Assembly: GCF_900292075.1 (NCBI RefSeq) | Contig: NZ_OLMV01000007.1 | Coordinates: forward strand, 1 to 64,000 | Length of the DNA: 64,000 bases | Source: Microbacterium timonense | GTDB lineage: Bacteria > Actinomycetota > Actinomycetes > Actinomycetales > Microbacteriaceae | Direction: 5' to 3' | Shown: piece after piece, positions 62,981-64,000 of the stretch | Numbering within the stretch: the first letter of the stretch is position 1 | How the letters are laid out: each line of letters opens with the position of its first letter | Position numbers and translations under genes: made by a program | The notes under the pieces: generated by a model | Seen by the model: only the letters and a program-made list of their open reading frames with translations | Told to the model about the DNA's origin: nothing | Databases searched by the model: none

Positions 62981-63079
62981 GCGTTTCGTCTCGCTTCGCT
63001 CGCTCAACGAGCGGGGGGCGCGGCGGTTCGTCTCGCTTCGCTCGCTCAACGACCGGGGCTTCGCTCGCTCAACGACCGG
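62981..63079. repeat. Three copies of the interspersed repeat, the third ending the aminotransferase gene
   Basis: Copies lie at 62981-63012, 63025-63053 and a partial one at 63059-63079, all reading CGCTCAACGA on this strand. The stop codon of the leftward aminotransferase (63069-63071) is part of the last copy. Confidence 0.88.
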
Positions 63080-64000
63080 GGTGAGCGAGGGCGGCGGCGA
63101 CCTCGAGGATCGTGGGGAGCGCGCGGTCGATCGTCGGCATGGTCGCGGTCAGCGAGACGCGGAAGTGATGGGGCTGATCGAAGAGCGTGCCGGGCATGAA
63201 GAAGACGCCGCGCTCCGCCAGCGCGTCGCAGAATGCCTGGCCGTCGCCGCCTGGGGCCCGACCCCAGAGATAGAAGGTGCCTTCGGGGCGGGTGACGTCG
63301 ATTCCGGCATCCGTCAACGCGTCGTACATCCTGTCGCGCTTCCGCGTGAGCTCGTGCAAGTCGATCGACAGATGCTCCAGCGCAGGAACGGCGTACTGCG
63401 ATATCGCGTCGGGAAAGCCCCAGCCGATGGCGAGGCCGATCGGCATGAGCGCCTCGCGCAGCTCGGCGCGCTCACGGGGCGGCAGGAGCGGAGAGAGTGC
63501 CAGATAGCCGACGCGCTGACCGGGCGCGAGCAGGACCTTGGCGTAGCTGTAGTCGATGACGGTCCACGGATACGAGGCGGCGGGGCTGGTGAACTCGATG
63601 CCGTCGAAGCGGATGCGCCGGTAGGGCTCGTCCGAGACGATCCAGATGCGGTGCCCGTGCCGGACGACGGCGTCGTCCAGCACGGCCGCCAGGTCATCCC
63701 ATGCCTGTTTCGGGTACACGCGACCGGTGGGATTGGCGGGGGAGTTGACCACGACGATGCGCGTCCGCGGCGTGATCGCCCGGGCGATGGCGTCGACGTC
63801 GAGGTCGAACGTCGTCTGATCGAGTTCGGCGCGCACAGGTACGAGGTTCGCTGCGTGCAGCATCGGCTCGTAGCAGAACCAACCGGGCACCGGGATGACC
63901 ACCTCGTCGCCGGCATCCGCCAGCATTGCGAAGGCGAGCGACAACGCGCCGAACGCTCCCTGCGTCATTGCGATGTCGTCCGGTTCGAACGGCAGGTCGA
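63069..64000 (-). CDS. Class I/II aminotransferase (5' end outside the window)
   Basis: The visible ~310 residues include the PLP-binding core: NSPANPTGRVYPKQAW, DEPYRRIRF and the PLP Lys in YSYAKVLLAPGQRVGY, then the C-terminal domain ending HPGR. This is an AspC-type fold-I aminotransferase. The reading frame is open past the right edge (LPFEPDDIAMTQGAFGAL is coding), so the start lies beyond 64000. The last codons PGR and the stop are supplied by a repeat copy. Confidence 0.9.
   Translation of the reverse strand, partial: DLPFEPDDIAMTQGAFGALSLAFAMLADAGDEVVIPVPGWFCYEPMLHAANLVPVRAELDQTTFDLDVDAIARAITPRTRIVVVNSPANPTGRVYPKQAWDDLAAVLDDAVVRHGHRIWIVSDEPYRRIRFDGIEFTSPAASYPWTVIDYSYAKVLLAPGQRVGYLALSPLLPPRERAELREALMPIGLAIGWGFPDAISQYAVPALEHLSIDLHELTRKRDRMYDALTDAGIDVTRPEGTFYLWGRAPGGDGQAFCDALAERGVFFMPGTLFDQPHHFRVSLTATMPTIDRALPTILEVAAALAHPGR

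Overview
The window looks like chromosome of a high-GC actinobacterium of the Microbacteriaceae, most like Microbacterium. The grounds are the GC-rich codon use with frequent GTG and TTG starts, the pairing of GuaB with a GuaB3-type paralogue, DUF3817, DUF2277 and DUF222-HNH proteins, and the many copies of a short repeat (GGTCGTTGAGCG...AGACGAAACG) that I associate with this group. I saw no rRNA, tRNA, CRISPR array, phage module or transposase gene. Species-level identity is not claimed.

Layout. 1-260: tail of a copper-export operon (copZ and the first codons of a probable copA) behind two CsoR-like boxes. 528-6029: a complete Liv-type branched-chain amino-acid ABC importer; the binding protein faces the livH-livM-livG-livF operon, and LivH carries a secreted-type N-terminal domain. 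6353-19927: housekeeping block with guaB, a TMEM175-like channel, an MFS exporter/TetR pair, DUF2277, an ABC-F ATPase, and a translationally coupled run guaB3-SURF1-DUF3817-guaA-glycosyltransferase followed by a LuxR-type regulator. 19932-30997: two large secreted subtilases flank a ClpP pair (the second lacks the catalytic Ser), a 620-bp repeat array, a LigD-like PrimPol and a ClgR-like regulator. 31119-36179: YccA, GDPD, an ABC exporter whose ATPase gene carries an apparent frameshift, and an NmrA-type protein. 36216-43048: an SRPBCC/ArsR divergent pair, hydrolase, CYP152 P450, methyltransferase and a GH65 phosphorylase. 43133-47038: a MoxR-like AAA+ ATPase and a VWA protein separated by a second repeat array. 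47061-50487: a two-domain esterase with a LacI regulator and matching operators. 50780-64000: accessory metabolism (APC permease, HNH proteins, alpha/beta hydrolases, a lipoprotein dioxygenase with a PucR-like regulator, a quinone reductase, GntR and TetR regulators with clear palindromic operators, GNAT and VOC proteins, and a truncated aminotransferase).

The most unusual features are: an active/inactive ClpP couple near a ClgR-like gene; repeats that supply the stop codons of three genes; a tandem esterase whose first half has lost its nucleophile; the LivH fusion; and over-use of the word GGATGCC/GGCATCC in all frames and in non-coding DNA. Domain calls rest on motif recognition by eye, not on database searches.
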